Shown: in pieces, positions 55,330 to 64,000 of the stretch
How positions within the stretch are numbered: position 1 is the stretch's first letter
Layout of the letters: every line of letters begins with the position of its first letter
Source of the DNA: Methanosalsum natronophilum
GTDB lineage: Archaea > Halobacteriota > Methanosarcinia > Methanosarcinales > Methanosarcinaceae
DNA: 64,000 nucleotides
Reading direction: 5' to 3'
Assembly: GCF_024808815.1 (NCBI RefSeq)
Contig: NZ_JANUCS010000009.1
Location: forward strand, 1 to 64,000
Made by a program: the position numbers and the translations under genes
Notes under the pieces: generated by a model
What the model was told of the DNA's origin: nothing
Seen by the model: the letters and a program-made list of their open reading frames with translations, nothing else
Databases searched by the model: none

Positions 55330-56679
55330 ATGTCATTCAAATCATTAAATATAAATCCAAAAATAATTAGAGCGTTAAATAATGAAGGAATTGTTGATCC
55401 TACAGAAATTCAACAAAAAACAATTCCATTAATTTCTGATGGAAAAGATGTAATTGGAATTTCACATACAGGATCTGGTAAAACTGCAGCTTTTGCTATT
55501 CCAATACTTGAAAAGATTCAAAAGGGAAAAGGAATACAAGCTCTTGTTGTTGTTCCTACACGTGAACTTGCATGCCAGATATCTCAAGAGTTTGAGAAAT
55601 TTGGTAAAAATTTAAGTTATTCTATAGAAACTATATATGGTGGAGTTGCAATTGGTCCACAAATAAACAGATTGCCAAAAGCAGATATAGTGGTTTGTAC
55701 TCCAGGTAGACTTCTTGACCACATTAATAGAAAAACCATTAATTTGTCTAAAGTTAGAAATTTGGTTCTTGATGAAGCTGATATTATGGTAGATATGGGA
55801 TTTTTTGATGATATCAAGAAAATACTGAATGCAGTACCAAAGAATAGACAAATAAGTCTTTTTGGAGCAACTATTTCAGACGAGATTAATGAATTGAAGA
55901 AGAAATATATGAATAAACCTATCGTTGAAAAATCAGAAGCTCATGTTAATTCTACGCTCTTGAAACAATATTATTACAAAGTTGCTCAAAAAGAAAAATT
56001 CTCTTTACTTGTTCATCTTCTTAAAAATGAGGCAACTGATCGTGTAATTGTGTTTTGTCCAACAAGGTCGAAAGTTGAATCCGTTTCAAAAAACTTAAAG
56101 ATGAATGGTATTAAGTCTAATATGATACATGGAAAAATCAAACAATCTAGAAGGCTAAAAGTAATTGATAATTTTAACAAAGGAAGACCTAAAGTTCTTG
56201 TTGCATCAGGTGTAGCTTCAAGAGGTCTTGATATTAAAGGTGTAAGCCATGTTTATAATTACGGGCTTTCACAAGATCCACAAGAGTATATACATAGAAT
56301 TGGACGTACAGCAAGAGCAGGTGAAGCAGGTAAGGCAATTACTTTGCTAAGCCCTGTAGATAATAAAATTTTTACTCGAATCATAAATATGTATGATATC
56401 GATGTAGAAAACATAAAATGCAAAGATTTTTCTAAAATCCACTTTGATTCTAGAGAAAATAGTGGTGATACTCGTAGAAGAAACGAAGAGTCTAAAAATA
56501 CTAGAAATAGTAATCAAAAATCTAAAAGGAAGTTAAATAAACCTTCAAATTCACGTGTAAGTGTAAAAGCTACAAGTGGAAGAAAATCTAGGGTTAAATA
56601 TAGAACTAAATCTCAAGATGGAATTTTAAATGAGACAAAAAAGTCTCCAAATCCAAAAAAAGTTATAAGTGCTATCTAA
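55330..56679 (+). CDS. DEAD-box RNA helicase
   Basis: A 449-residue ATP-dependent RNA helicase. Q motif 'IVDPTEIQQKTIP' (19-31), motif I 'SHTGSGKTAAF' (44-54), Ia 'VPTRELA' (near 76), II 'DEADIM' (near 151), III 'GAT' instead of the usual SAT, IV 'VIVFCPT', V 'ASGVASRGLDI' and VI 'HRIGRTARAG' are in order. The last 80 residues are Lys/Arg/Ser/Asn-rich and disordered, an RNA-binding tail as in CsdA-like cold-adaptation helicases. Its stop is 1 base from that of the convergent DUF2117 gene. Confidence 0.95.
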   Translation: MSFKSLNINPKIIRALNNEGIVDPTEIQQKTIPLISDGKDVIGISHTGSGKTAAFAIPILEKIQKGKGIQALVVVPTRELACQISQEFEKFGKNLSYSIETIYGGVAIGPQINRLPKADIVVCTPGRLLDHINRKTINLSKVRNLVLDEADIMVDMGFFDDIKKILNAVPKNRQISLFGATISDEINELKKKYMNKPIVEKSEAHVNSTLLKQYYYKVAQKEKFSLLVHLLKNEATDRVIVFCPTRSKVESVSKNLKMNGIKSNMIHGKIKQSRRLKVIDNFNKGRPKVLVASGVASRGLDIKGVSHVYNYGLSQDPQEYIHRIGRTARAGEAGKAITLLSPVDNKIFTRIINMYDIDVENIKCKDFSKIHFDSRENSGDTRRRNEESKNTRNSNQKSKRKLNKPSNSRVSVKATSGRKSRVKYRTKSQDGILNETKKSPNPKKVISAI

Positions 56680-56680
56680 A

Positions 56681-57799
56681 TTATATATCAATAGTGGTTT
56701 CAATTATGTTGGAACCTAATTTCTTTATTTTTGATTTTATGGACTCCAAATCACTATAATTGACACATTTATTATTGTTAAAAATATTTTGTTTTATTTT
56801 TTCACCTAATATATCATCATGTCCTTTTTTTAGAACATATATTGTTGAATCTGTAAAATAACGTGTATTGTGATCTTTACAATCTAGGTCACCATCAACT
56901 ATGCCTAATACAGGAATAGAAAAGCGAAATAGTATTTCACTGGCTATTGAGGTAGTATCATCTCCTATGCTAATCGCCGCTGTTGTTCCTGATATGTATT
57001 TGTAAATGTTCTCAGCATCATGATCTATAATAATCAGTTTGTTATCGTTGAAACTTTTAAACCTGTTATTTAATTTAGTTGGCTTATTAAAATTTCTTAA
57101 CTTACCTGTTTTTATCCATACATTTTCAAGGTCAATTGGACATTTCTTATTATATTTATGTAGTTTTTCAATACCATGCTCCTTTAAAATCCCACCTTCT
57201 AGTTTTGTTAGAATTCCATTCTCCACAATAATATCAACAAAATTATTTTGAGCTTTACCAACAATTAAACCATTAATAAAGATATTTTCACCTGGGTAAG
57301 TACCTTCAATTCTTCTTATTTGGACATTATTTTTTTTGTGAACTTTAATCTTATATGGCTTTATTATGTTAGTTGAATGTTTAATATTTAGAAGAGAAGA
57401 TATTGTTGTTATATATTCAAGAGCATTATCATTCATAGGAAATATGGTTTCATCAAAACAACCCGGCCTTTCAATGTGTATAACAGGCTTATCTTGTAAA
57501 TTTGATATTTTTGATGCAACTATTGAAGCAAAACGAACACCACTGTATAGTGACTTACCATGATTCAAAAGAATAGCAATATCGTTTTTTTTTAGTAAGT
57601 TAGTTACGATTTCACTTGGTTTTTTGTTGCAACATGTATCAATTTTATTTTCTAAATGTGCATCAAAAACCGCTGTTTTGCCCATAGTTCCAGCAATTTT
57701 TGCATCAATTGTACCTATTTTAGATAAACTTGTCAAGATATTTTTTGCATTACCGGAGTCAATAATGTAAGGATTATGGAGTAATAAACCAATTTTCAT
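56681..57799 (-). CDS. DUF2117 family protein
   Basis: About 372 residues from ATG 57799 (the frame runs three codons further to TTG 57808). It resembles the archaeal DUF2117 family: 'MKIGLLLHNPYIIDSGNAKNIL' start, 'AKIAGTMGKTAVFDA', 'GVRFASIVASKI', and the C-terminal 'AAISIGDDTTSIASEILFRFSIPVLGIVDGDLD' (landmarks), a nucleotide- or phosphate-binding-like half. The family is known mainly from methanogens and its role is unknown. Follows the DJ-1 gene by 20 bases. Confidence 0.85.
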   Translation of the reverse strand: MKIGLLLHNPYIIDSGNAKNILTSLSKIGTIDAKIAGTMGKTAVFDAHLENKIDTCCNKKPSEIVTNLLKKNDIAILLNHGKSLYSGVRFASIVASKISNLQDKPVIHIERPGCFDETIFPMNDNALEYITTISSLLNIKHSTNIIKPYKIKVHKKNNVQIRRIEGTYPGENIFINGLIVGKAQNNFVDIIVENGILTKLEGGILKEHGIEKLHKYNKKCPIDLENVWIKTGKLRNFNKPTKLNNRFKSFNDNKLIIIDHDAENIYKYISGTTAAISIGDDTTSIASEILFRFSIPVLGIVDGDLDCKDHNTRYFTDSTIYVLKKGHDDILGEKIKQNIFNNNKCVNYSDLESIKSKIKKLGSNIIETTIDI

Positions 57800-57819
57800 A
57801 CAAATCAAAAAAAATATAA

Positions 57820-58338
57820 TTAATTTAGTGCCTTTATTATTTCCTTCCCAAACTTTTTAGCACTTTTAGGATCTCGTCCTGTAATTATATTGCCATCAAC
57901 CCTAACATCTTTATTTTCATAAATGCCACCTGCTTTACTAATCAATTTGATACTTTCAGGATCATTAAAAACAGTGCATTTCTTATCTGTTAATAATTTA
58001 GATTTAGCCAATACTACAGGTGAAATACAAATTGCTGCAATAATCTTATTTTTATTATTTGCATCTTGCAGTAAGTTGTGTAGTTTTTTGTTTTCCCATA
58101 AGTATTTTTTAGATCCCATACCACCTACAACTACTATTGCATCATAATCATTTGCGTTAGCATCTGCAATTCTAATATCAGGTTTTACAATAGTATTCAA
58201 CATTCCCCTAGCTTCCTTGGTAGTGACACTAGCTACAGTAATTTTTGAGTTGTTAGATTCAAAAACTTTTTTCGGCTCTAAAAACTCTTCATCTCTAAAA
58301 TCATTCTGAGCTATAATCATTAAAATATTATTTACCAT
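57820..58338 (-). CDS. DJ-1/PfpI-family protein
   Basis: About 172 residues of the DJ-1/PfpI fold. The nucleophile elbow is 'AAICISPVVLAKS' with Cys near 105, the acid is in 'EFLEPKKVFES' near 19, and 'VDGNIITGRDPKSAKKFGKEII' ends the protein. Members act as deglycases, chaperones or peptidases; which applies here is not clear. The preferred ATG 58338 has GGTGAT 6 bases upstream; an ATG two codons earlier abuts that site. Confidence 0.9.
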   Translation of the reverse strand: MVNNILMIIAQNDFRDEEFLEPKKVFESNNSKITVASVTTKEARGMLNTIVKPDIRIADANANDYDAIVVVGGMGSKKYLWENKKLHNLLQDANNKNKIIAAICISPVVLAKSKLLTDKKCTVFNDPESIKLISKAGGIYENKDVRVDGNIITGRDPKSAKKFGKEIIKALN

Positions 58339-58450
58339 ATACATATCACCATTATTTGAATGGTTTTTTTATATTAAAAATATAGGGATTTTCTTGAAAT
58401 AATTAGAAAACTTTATGCATGTTTATTAGTTAATTAATGCATGGATATCA

Positions 58451-59068
58451 ATGGTCGATAAACTTTATGCTACAATTAACGAGATTTTGAAACATAAATC
58501 ACTTTCAATAAGTGGTATTACAAGAGAACTAAGGTCAAGAGGATGTGCTGAACACAGGCTAGTTTTAACTGGTTATTTAAGAGCTTTAAAAGACCTTAAC
58601 AAAATTGAAGAGTCAGATATTCCCCCCGCTAAAGTATATACACGAAAAGAGGATATTAATAAGCAAGATGTTAATATTTTTTCACTTTTATCCTTAAACC
58701 TAAAACAGGTTGAATATGAAAAGCGTTGGCCAATAGCAGTTTATATTTTATCAAATTTATTTAAACGCCCAGTATTCAAACAAGAGTTGAAATTAGTTGG
58801 CATAAATATAACAAATCCAAAGATTGACTTCAAAACAAATGAATTTTACATAAAAGAATCGGATGATACAAACTTAAAAAAGTATCGTGACGAGATTACT
58901 AAAATTTCAATACCTTCAAATGATGAAGCTTATGAAATAATGTATTTATCTGAACTATTAGTTCAAGCTTGTAATATAATTATGGCAGAGATGATTAAAG
59001 ATGTTGTAGAAATAAATGGATTGATTCCTAAAACTCAACAAACTAAACTTGATTTAACTGATTTTTAA
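58451..59068 (+). CDS. Hypothetical archaeal protein with winged-helix-like start
   Basis: A 205-residue soluble protein. Residues 8-60 have a winged-helix pattern ('INEILKHKSLSISGITRELRSRG...LVLTGYLRALKDLNKIEESDIPPAKVY'), compatible with DNA binding and resembling archaeal small regulators. The rest is mixed helices ('EKRWPIAVYILSNLFKRPVFKQELKLVG', 'EAYEIMYLSELLVQACNIIMAEMIKDV'). The function is not known to me. It is divergent from the DJ-1 gene, with an approximately 110-base shared promoter region. Confidence 0.7.
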   Translation: MVDKLYATINEILKHKSLSISGITRELRSRGCAEHRLVLTGYLRALKDLNKIEESDIPPAKVYTRKEDINKQDVNIFSLLSLNLKQVEYEKRWPIAVYILSNLFKRPVFKQELKLVGINITNPKIDFKTNEFYIKESDDTNLKKYRDEITKISIPSNDEAYEIMYLSELLVQACNIIMAEMIKDVVEINGLIPKTQQTKLDLTDF

Positions 59069-59302
59069 AAAATGATTTAACCTCTGACTTATTTTAAAAT
59101 TACAACAAGAAACCGAATTTAACTAATTTTGTGTGCATAGTGATAAATTGTGAATGTTTAAATTTTTTGCATTAAAGATTTGTAATTATTTTATATTATA
59201 CAGAATATGTCAATATCTGAGAATATTCTCAATTAAAGAAAAAATAGTTACTAGAAGATTTTTGATAGATAGACTTATTTTACTTGGAGATAATAAGTTA
59301 CT

Positions 59303-59512
59303 ATGAAAGTTCTTAAATGTCGAGACTTAGGAAATAACTGCAATTTTATTGTAACTGGTAATAATGCAGATAATATAAAAAATGATATTCTAAATCATCT
59401 TAGAAAAGATCATACAGACAGTTTTTTCAATATGTCCGAAGAGGATAAAGCGGATACTTATCATAGAATAGATGTGTTGCTCTCAAGAGGTTGTGGCTGT
59501 GGAGCACTTTGA
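59303..59512 (+). CDS. DUF1059 small protein (69 aa)
   Basis: A 69-residue protein of the DUF1059 family: 'MKVLKCRDLGNNCNF' at the start, then 'NADNIKNDILNHLRKDHTD' and a Cys-rich end (RGCGCGAL). The family is frequent in methanogens and haloarchaea; the role is unknown, but the Cys6, Cys13 and C-terminal CxC could bind metal. GGAG is 14 bases before the ATG. Confidence 0.85.
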   Translation: MKVLKCRDLGNNCNFIVTGNNADNIKNDILNHLRKDHTDSFFNMSEEDKADTYHRIDVLLSRGCGCGAL

Positions 59513-59712
59513 TATAAAATATAATTAAATTTAGGAGATATATCTTTTTTTAGTTTTAAATAATTTGTAACTACCTTATTTTATTTTAAGTTAAGGAGAA
59601 TCCCTTTACAAGATAGAGATAAATTTTTGTATTTAGTAATCCATATTAAGCACAAAAAAGAATTATTTCACATAGGTTTTAAAGTGCATGCAGAGTATGG
59701 AGCAAGTCATTA

Positions 59713-61305
59713 ATGAAAAGTCCACTTCTTTACAAAATAAACCCACAAGTATTTGGTTTTTCTTCCATAATAGTTCTTATATTTGTTATATTAGGAGTTA
59801 GTTTTCCTGAAAGAATGTCTAACATTTTCAGCACACTCCAAGATTTAATTGTAACAGGTTTTGGATGGTTTTATGTTTTAGCAGTTGCATTTTTTTTGAT
59901 ATTTACAATTGTACTTTATTTTAGCAAGTTTGGAAAAATTAGACTAGGAAAAGATTCAGATAGGCCCGAATATAGTAACACAACTTGGTTTGCAATGCTT
60001 TTCAGTGCAGGGATGGGAATTGGGTTACTATTTTACAGTGTAGCTGAACCTATTCTTCATTTTGCTGAGCCTAAAGATGCAAACCCGGAAACAATAAATG
60101 CTGCTATGGAAGCTATAAATCTAACTTATTTTCATTGGGGATTACATGCATGGGCTATTTATATTATAGTAGGACTTGCTCTTGCATACTTTTCATATCG
60201 TCATGACTTACCTTTAACTATAAGATCTACTCTATACCCAATATTCGGAGATAAAATATATGGTATCAGAGGTAATATCGTAGAAATAATTGCAATATTT
60301 GGTACCGTTTTTGGTGTAGCTACTTCACTAGGATTAGGTGCAATGCAAATTAATGCTGGTGTAGATTATATTGGTCTACTTTCTTATTCTTTAAACAATC
60401 AAATTTTACTGATAGCTATTATAACTCTAATTGCTACTTTATCAGTAGCATCAGGTCTTGATCGTGGAATCAAAAGGCTTAGTCAGTTCAATATTACATT
60501 AGGATTAATGCTAGTTCTTTTTGTTTTGATTGTTGGGCCAACTATATTTTTGCTGAGTTCCTATGTTCAAAGTATTGGATTTTATGTCCAGAATATTGTT
60601 TATTTAACGTTTCAAACTGATGCCTTTATAGGCCTAGATTGGCAGAAATCATGGACAATGTTTTATTGGGGCTGGTGGATTTCTTGGTCACCTTTTGTTG
60701 GAATGTTTATTGCTAGAATTTCAAAAGGCAGAACTATAAGAGAATTCGTATTGGGTGTACTTTTGGTACCTACACTTATAACTTTTTTATGGATAGTTGT
60801 TTTTGGAAATACAGCAATTCATATGGAACTTTTTGGTGATGGTGGTATCATTGAAGCAGTACAAGAAAGTGTTCCAACTTCACTTTATGTATTACTTGAT
60901 CAACTACCTGGTGCTTTAATCACTACGGCAATTGCTACGATAGTTATTGTAACCTTTTTTGTCACATCTTCTGACTCGGGATCTTTGGTCATCTCTATTT
61001 TATCATCTGGTGGTAATCCACATCCGCCCATAGTTTTACGTGTATTCTGGTCACTTTTACAAGGTGCTGTTGCTGCTATTTTACTAATAACAGGTGGCCT
61101 TGCGAGTTTAGAAACGGCGGCACTTACAACAGCACTACCCTTTAGTTTTGTAATGCTCCTCATGTGTTATAGCTTATACAAAGGCCTAAAAACAGAAACT
61201 TTAGGATATAAAGTTGTAGATACTGATATACCACCCCCACCAGAAACTACATCAAGAATTAAAACTAAAACACTAATTAAGGAGCTTTTAGGTAGGAATG
61301 ATTAA
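59713..61305 (+). CDS. BCCT-family betaine/osmolyte transporter
   Basis: A 530-residue transporter with 12 helices of the betaine-choline-carnitine family (LeuT fold), importing compatible solutes with Na+ or H+. The unwound-helix motif is 'GMGIGLLFYSVAEPI' at about 100-114, and the Trp-rich substrate helix is 'YWGWWISWSPFVGMFIARISKGRTIREF' near 316-343 (positions given; key residues Trp, Pro, Arg). The C terminus is short and charged (KTKTLIKELL), possibly osmosensing. In methylotrophic methanogens, betaine can be both osmolyte and methyl source. It overlaps the next gene by one base (TAATG). Confidence 0.94.
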   Translation: MKSPLLYKINPQVFGFSSIIVLIFVILGVSFPERMSNIFSTLQDLIVTGFGWFYVLAVAFFLIFTIVLYFSKFGKIRLGKDSDRPEYSNTTWFAMLFSAGMGIGLLFYSVAEPILHFAEPKDANPETINAAMEAINLTYFHWGLHAWAIYIIVGLALAYFSYRHDLPLTIRSTLYPIFGDKIYGIRGNIVEIIAIFGTVFGVATSLGLGAMQINAGVDYIGLLSYSLNNQILLIAIITLIATLSVASGLDRGIKRLSQFNITLGLMLVLFVLIVGPTIFLLSSYVQSIGFYVQNIVYLTFQTDAFIGLDWQKSWTMFYWGWWISWSPFVGMFIARISKGRTIREFVLGVLLVPTLITFLWIVVFGNTAIHMELFGDGGIIEAVQESVPTSLYVLLDQLPGALITTAIATIVIVTFFVTSSDSGSLVISILSSGGNPHPPIVLRVFWSLLQGAVAAILLITGGLASLETAALTTALPFSFVMLLMCYSLYKGLKTETLGYKVVDTDIPPPPETTSRIKTKTLIKELLGRND

Positions 61306-61784
61306 TGAGTTGGTGGAAAGATAAATTAGAAAAAATAATTGTAAGTAGCTCAAAATCAGAATCTGATAGATACCCTGACGATTTGAATGTGAAATTTGCT
61401 CACTTAAAGTTGCGTAAAACGTTTAAAAATATTGTAATTCCTGCCATTGATGAGCTTAAAAAAGAAATAGAATTATATAACCGTAGGGTAATTGTTAACG
61501 TTGATGATACAGGCCTAAATTCAGTTACCCTTTTTGTTTATTCATGTTCTGAAGAAAATACGAACAAGTATATTGAAGAATTTTGTTTAAGTATTATTGG
61601 TAGAACATATCAAAAAGCATTTTTTGCATTTCCAGAGCATGGCAATTCAGAAGAACCTAGAATTGTAAAAATTGAAATTCTTTCAAGAAGCGGTACACTT
61701 GCAGAATTTAATGTAGATGAAGTAACTCAAGAACAAATAATTGAGACGTTCATTGAAGAATACTCTAAGTGGATTAATTATTGA
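61305..61784 (+). CDS. Cytosolic partner of the BCCT transporter (unknown family)
   Basis: A 159-residue soluble acidic protein with a predicted helix (10-60) then alternating strands and helices ('YNRRVIVNVDDTGLNSVTLFVYSCSEENTNKYIEEF', 'PRIVKIEILSRSGTLAEFNVDEVTQEQIIETFIEEYSKWI', landmarks). I recognise no family. The start ATG shares one base with the BCCT stop, so it is co-translated with the transporter, which argues for a regulator, sensor or stabilising subunit. No further gene follows in the operon. Confidence 0.75.
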   Translation: MSWWKDKLEKIIVSSSKSESDRYPDDLNVKFAHLKLRKTFKNIVIPAIDELKKEIELYNRRVIVNVDDTGLNSVTLFVYSCSEENTNKYIEEFCLSIIGRTYQKAFFAFPEHGNSEEPRIVKIEILSRSGTLAEFNVDEVTQEQIIETFIEEYSKWINY

Positions 61785-62187
61785 AATAATATTGTTTTCA
61801 GCTATAATTTTTGTTATCATATGGTTCAATAAAAATACTGAATGAGTAACTAAACAAACATTAATTAGGACTGTTTTTAGTCTTAACATGTGTATAAATG
61901 CTACTAGTGTTGTACATTTAGTAAGTCTTGATTTCTACAAAAAGAAATCTTACGAAGATTAAAGGTATTTGTGCTTGTTCTTAGTACTTGTTGCATCTTC
62001 ATCTAATAATACAAGAGTGAGAACAGTTTTATCTATTATTTCTGTGATATTTAAATCATGAACGAAAAATGGATAAGCTTTATACCATTTGATTATATAA
62101 TAATGTTCATATTAATAGCAAGAAATACATTATAGGATAATAATAACATCTATAATTCAATATACCCAGTTTAAAGGAGAGATTTAT
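61785..62187. other. AT-rich stretch before the DUF2111 gene
   Basis: About 400 bases without a convincing gene. The right end carries the AAAGGAGAG site of the DUF2111 gene (62173-62181). Nothing else is evident. Confidence 0.4.
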
Positions 62188-62592
62188 ATAGATCAAATTT
62201 GTTTAACACCAGACTCTACATCAAAAGAAATCGAACCTATAGCTTTAGCTATACATTCTCTGTTAGAGTTACCAACAACAATGCGAACAAAAAATAAAAA
62301 AGGTGTAAGAGTAGAAAAAAGTAAAATAATTGATTCAAACTATACAGGGCCTGTACTAGAAGAAGTTTTAGTTACCGAAAAAGTTACAAGGAAAATTCCT
62401 GGGTATGGTCCTTACAAAGGTAAAGCTGTTATAGTAGTGCCAATAAAATCAAGTGATGGAAATTCTACAATTGCAGCTATTGGTGTTGTAGACTTACTTG
62501 CTTCATTAGATATGATGTCACTGTTTGATGAGTATCCTAACATTTTAGAAGAAGTAGAAATAGCAAAAAAAGATTTTTATAGCTGTGGATAA
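62188..62592 (+). CDS. DUF2111 methanogen protein with apparently non-canonical start
   Basis: A DUF2111-type protein found in methanogens: 'IALAIHSLLELPTTMRTKNKKGVRVEK', 'TGPVLEEVLVTEKV' and 'VIVVPIKSSDGN...AIGVVDLLASLDM' (landmarks). The first in-frame ATG, 62281, falls in the middle of the conserved N-terminal helix and has no ribosome-binding site. The same frame continues without a stop to about 62090, and a strong AAAGGAGAG site (62173-62181) lies just before codons ATT-TAT-ATA-GAT. No ATG, GTG or TTG is present between that site and 62281, so translation probably begins at an unusual codon such as ATA 62188 (or ATT 62182). A small ligand-binding domain (AIGVVD) is likely. Confidence 0.7.
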   Translation: MDQICLTPDSTSKEIEPIALAIHSLLELPTTMRTKNKKGVRVEKSKIIDSNYTGPVLEEVLVTEKVTRKIPGYGPYKGKAVIVVPIKSSDGNSTIAAIGVVDLLASLDMMSLFDEYPNILEEVEIAKKDFYSCG

Positions 62593-62735
62593 GCTTTATC
62601 TAATCTACATAAATAGATGTTTTTAACAACTGATCTTTTAACCTATAAGTAACAATTGTTATATGATTATTCACAAAAAAAATGAGTGCAACTGGATAAG
62701 TCAAAGTTATCCAGAAGCTACTTTGTTACTTTATT

Positions 62736-63755
62736 TTAATAATTATGCTCTTTAGCTGTTTCTATCATTGCCTGCAAGTTTTCAGTAGGTGTTTTACTGA
62801 CAATTCCGCATCCAGGAGCAAGTATCTCTATACCAGCATCAATAATCCCTTTGGAAACTTCACGGACTTCATCTGGTGATTTGTTCCATAGAGTGTTTAC
62901 AGGGTCAACATTTCCAATTAAAATAGAATTTTCTACTTTTGATTTTGCAGTAGCAACATCAACTTTTTGGTCAATACTAATTGCATTAAACCCTGAACTG
63001 TCCATTAATGGAAGTCCATTGGTGGTGTTCCCACATATGTGTAATGTAATTGTAACACCCATTTCTTTCATTGTTTCAGCAATTTTTGCATGATATGGGA
63101 CAACAAACTTCTCGTAGAACTGAGCACCGATAAGCTCATAGCTTGCAGTTGGATCAATCAATACCATTGTATCGGCACCGTTCTCAACCATTTTCTTAGC
63201 ATATTGGATATTAAATTCAGTAGTGAATTCTAATAATTTAAGACCAAATTCTTCATCTGTAAAAATTTTTGTGAACCATTCATCTCCATTTAAGTGTTGT
63301 GCTAATGAAAAAGGACCAATCATACTTCCCATAACTGGTAGTTCATCACCATATTTATCAGCAAGTATTTTTATAGCATCGCATACTACACCAATTCTTC
63401 CTTTATCAAGTGAATATCCTTTCAAGTTTTCAATATCTTCAGCTGTTTTTATAACATGACCTACTACAGATGGTTGTTGTTCTTTAGTACTTGGTTTAAT
63501 GTCACAACCAAAAAACTCAGCTTCCGCTGTTATATCAAAAGGTACACGTACAGCTTCAAAACCTAGTACAGTATGTCCTGCTTCTGCTAATTTTGCCATT
63601 TTTTCAGCATCTTCGTGTGCTTCAGGCCAATAAGAATCAACTGCTTCCATTTGCTCTACTGTTCCAGTTTGAGTTGGACAGATAGCTGGCATTCTGTCAA
63701 CAGGTTCTTTGTTCATAACTCTTGCTAATCTTTCTTTTGGTGTATATTCAGCCAT
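62736..63755 (-). CDS. mtbA: Methylcobamide:CoM methyltransferase (methylamine type)
   Basis: A 339-residue UroD-fold zinc enzyme that moves the methyl group from the methylated corrinoid protein to coenzyme M, the entry step of methylotrophic methanogenesis. The zinc ligands are the His-x-Cys of '[11 protein letters not shown]' near residue 235 and the Cys of 'APGCGIVS' near 314. It closely resembles MtbA ('[10 protein letters not shown]', '[17 protein letters not shown]', '[28 protein letters not shown]', as landmarks), rather than methanol-type MtaA. ATG 63755 has GAGGAG about 11 bases upstream; the frame extends to TTG 63764. It has its own promoter. Confidence 0.95.
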   Translation of the reverse strand: MAEYTPKERLARVMNKEPVDRMPAICPTQTGTVEQMEAVDSYWPEAHEDAEKMAKLAEAGHTVLGFEAVRVPFDITAEAEFFGCDIKPSTKEQQPSVVGHVIKTAEDIENLKGYSLDKGRIGVVCDAIKILADKYGDELPVMGSMIGPFSLAQHLNGDEWFTKIFTDEEFGLKLLEFTTEFNIQYAKKMVENGADTMVLIDPTASYELIGAQFYEKFVVPYHAKIAETMKEMGVTITLHICGNTTNGLPLMDSSGFNAISIDQKVDVATAKSKVENSILIGNVDPVNTLWNKSPDEVREVSKGIIDAGIEILAPGCGIVSKTPTENLQAMIETAKEHNY

Positions 63756-63810
63756 TAAAGTCAACTCCTCTAGTCGTTATTAAATAGTATGTGCTTAAAA
63801 GTATTTTCGC

Positions 63811-63820
63811 ATATATATAG
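63811..63820 (-). promoter_or_regulatory. TATA box of mtbA
   Basis: On the minus strand the sequence AAAAGCTATATATATG gives a strong TATA element (63811-63820) with an A-rich BRE before it. A start about 25 bases further would give a leader of roughly 30 bases before the mtbA ATG, holding the GAGGAG site. Confidence 0.6.
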
Positions 63821-63862
63821 CTTTTTATCTTGATTTAAAATCATTGTATTAACTTAAAGTAG

Positions 63863-63882
63863 TATCAAGAGATTACTTGATA
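63863..63882. promoter_or_regulatory. Inverted repeat upstream of mtbA
   Basis: TATCAAG and CTTGATA (7 bp each, 6-base spacer) lie about 45 bases above the mtbA TATA box. The position suits an activator-binding site, or the terminator of a gene beyond the window. I cannot tell which. Confidence 0.35.
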
Positions 63883-64000
63883 ATAAGATTTTTACGTTGT
63901 ATTTTATCAAAGCTGTTAATATATTCTTATATATGAATTTAATTAAATCAGTTGCTTTTTAAACCGGAATTGATTATTATACAAATATCGAACAATGTTT

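Noticed and set aside
1-64000. CRISPR array or complete insertion sequence
   Set aside because: No regularly spaced repeats and no full transposase with terminal repeats were seen on either strand.

Overview
The window is strongly AT-rich DNA from a methylotrophic methanogenic archaeon, most likely in or near the Methanosarcinaceae. The clearest pointers are a methylamine-type methylcobamide:coenzyme M methyltransferase (mtbA, 62736-63755), the methanogen families DUF2117 and DUF2111, homoserine O-acetyltransferase fused to CBS domains, tandem ADP-dependent sugar kinases, an archaeal CCA-adding enzyme, the KEOPS subunit Cgi121, and archaeal TATA boxes combined with Shine-Dalgarno sites. I cannot name the species from sequence alone. 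I see no CRISPR array, no complete insertion sequence and no prophage.

Region by region. 1-5.6 kb: a tiny zinc-ribbon gene, an isoprenylcysteine-methyltransferase-like membrane protein, an actin-fold ATPase coupled to a membrane protein, then a gene-poor accessory stretch with a truncated metallopeptidase and several orphan small ORFs. 5.6-10.7 kb: SagB-type nitroreductase, two-domain lipoprotein, haem catalase with a striking repeated operator-like motif, and a winged-helix regulator. 10.7-20.5 kb: tRNA-Gly, hydantoinase/oxoprolinase-like protein, a YhaO-YhaN (Mre11/Rad50-like) nuclease pair, an aldehyde dehydrogenase that looks foreign and is followed by a transposase scrap, then tRNA-Phe and tRNA-Val. 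20.6-24.4 kb: methyltransferase, two secreted cysteine-containing proteins (one only 59 residues), cca and ogg.

24.4-39 kb is an almost continuous minus-strand block: metY-metX (methionine), argC-CBS-argJ (arginine), two ADP-dependent sugar kinases, ogg, and acd-DRTGG-pgk-AMMECR1 (acetyl-CoA/ATP and lower glycolysis). A deoxyribosyltransferase-like gene on the plus strand separates the two halves. 39-46.5 kb: iron-sulfur flavoprotein, membrane-anchored sugar dehydrogenase, ACT/UPF0210 pair, then a cation-transport operon of two MgtE-like half proteins plus a duplicated PhoU-TrkA_C protein. 46.5-54.6 kb: tRNA-modification genes (MtaB-type methylthiotransferase, Cgi121) around class II fructose bisphosphatase, then thrC, leuS and a nitrilase-family amidase. 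54.6-64 kb: DEAD-box helicase, DUF2117, DJ-1/PfpI, a BCCT osmolyte transporter with a small partner, DUF2111 with an apparently non-canonical start, and mtbA.

Functionally the window joins methanogenesis from methylamines (mtbA) to sugar storage and gluconeogenesis (ADP-PFK pair, pgk, glpX, acd), amino-acid synthesis (argJ/argC, metX/metY, thrC), translation and tRNA maturation, osmoprotection, and defence against oxidative and DNA damage (catalase, flavoprotein, ogg, YhaO/YhaN). The least explained parts are the actin-membrane pair, the cysteine-rich secreted peptide at 21831-22010, the orphan region at 3.3-5.5 kb and the partner of the BCCT transporter.
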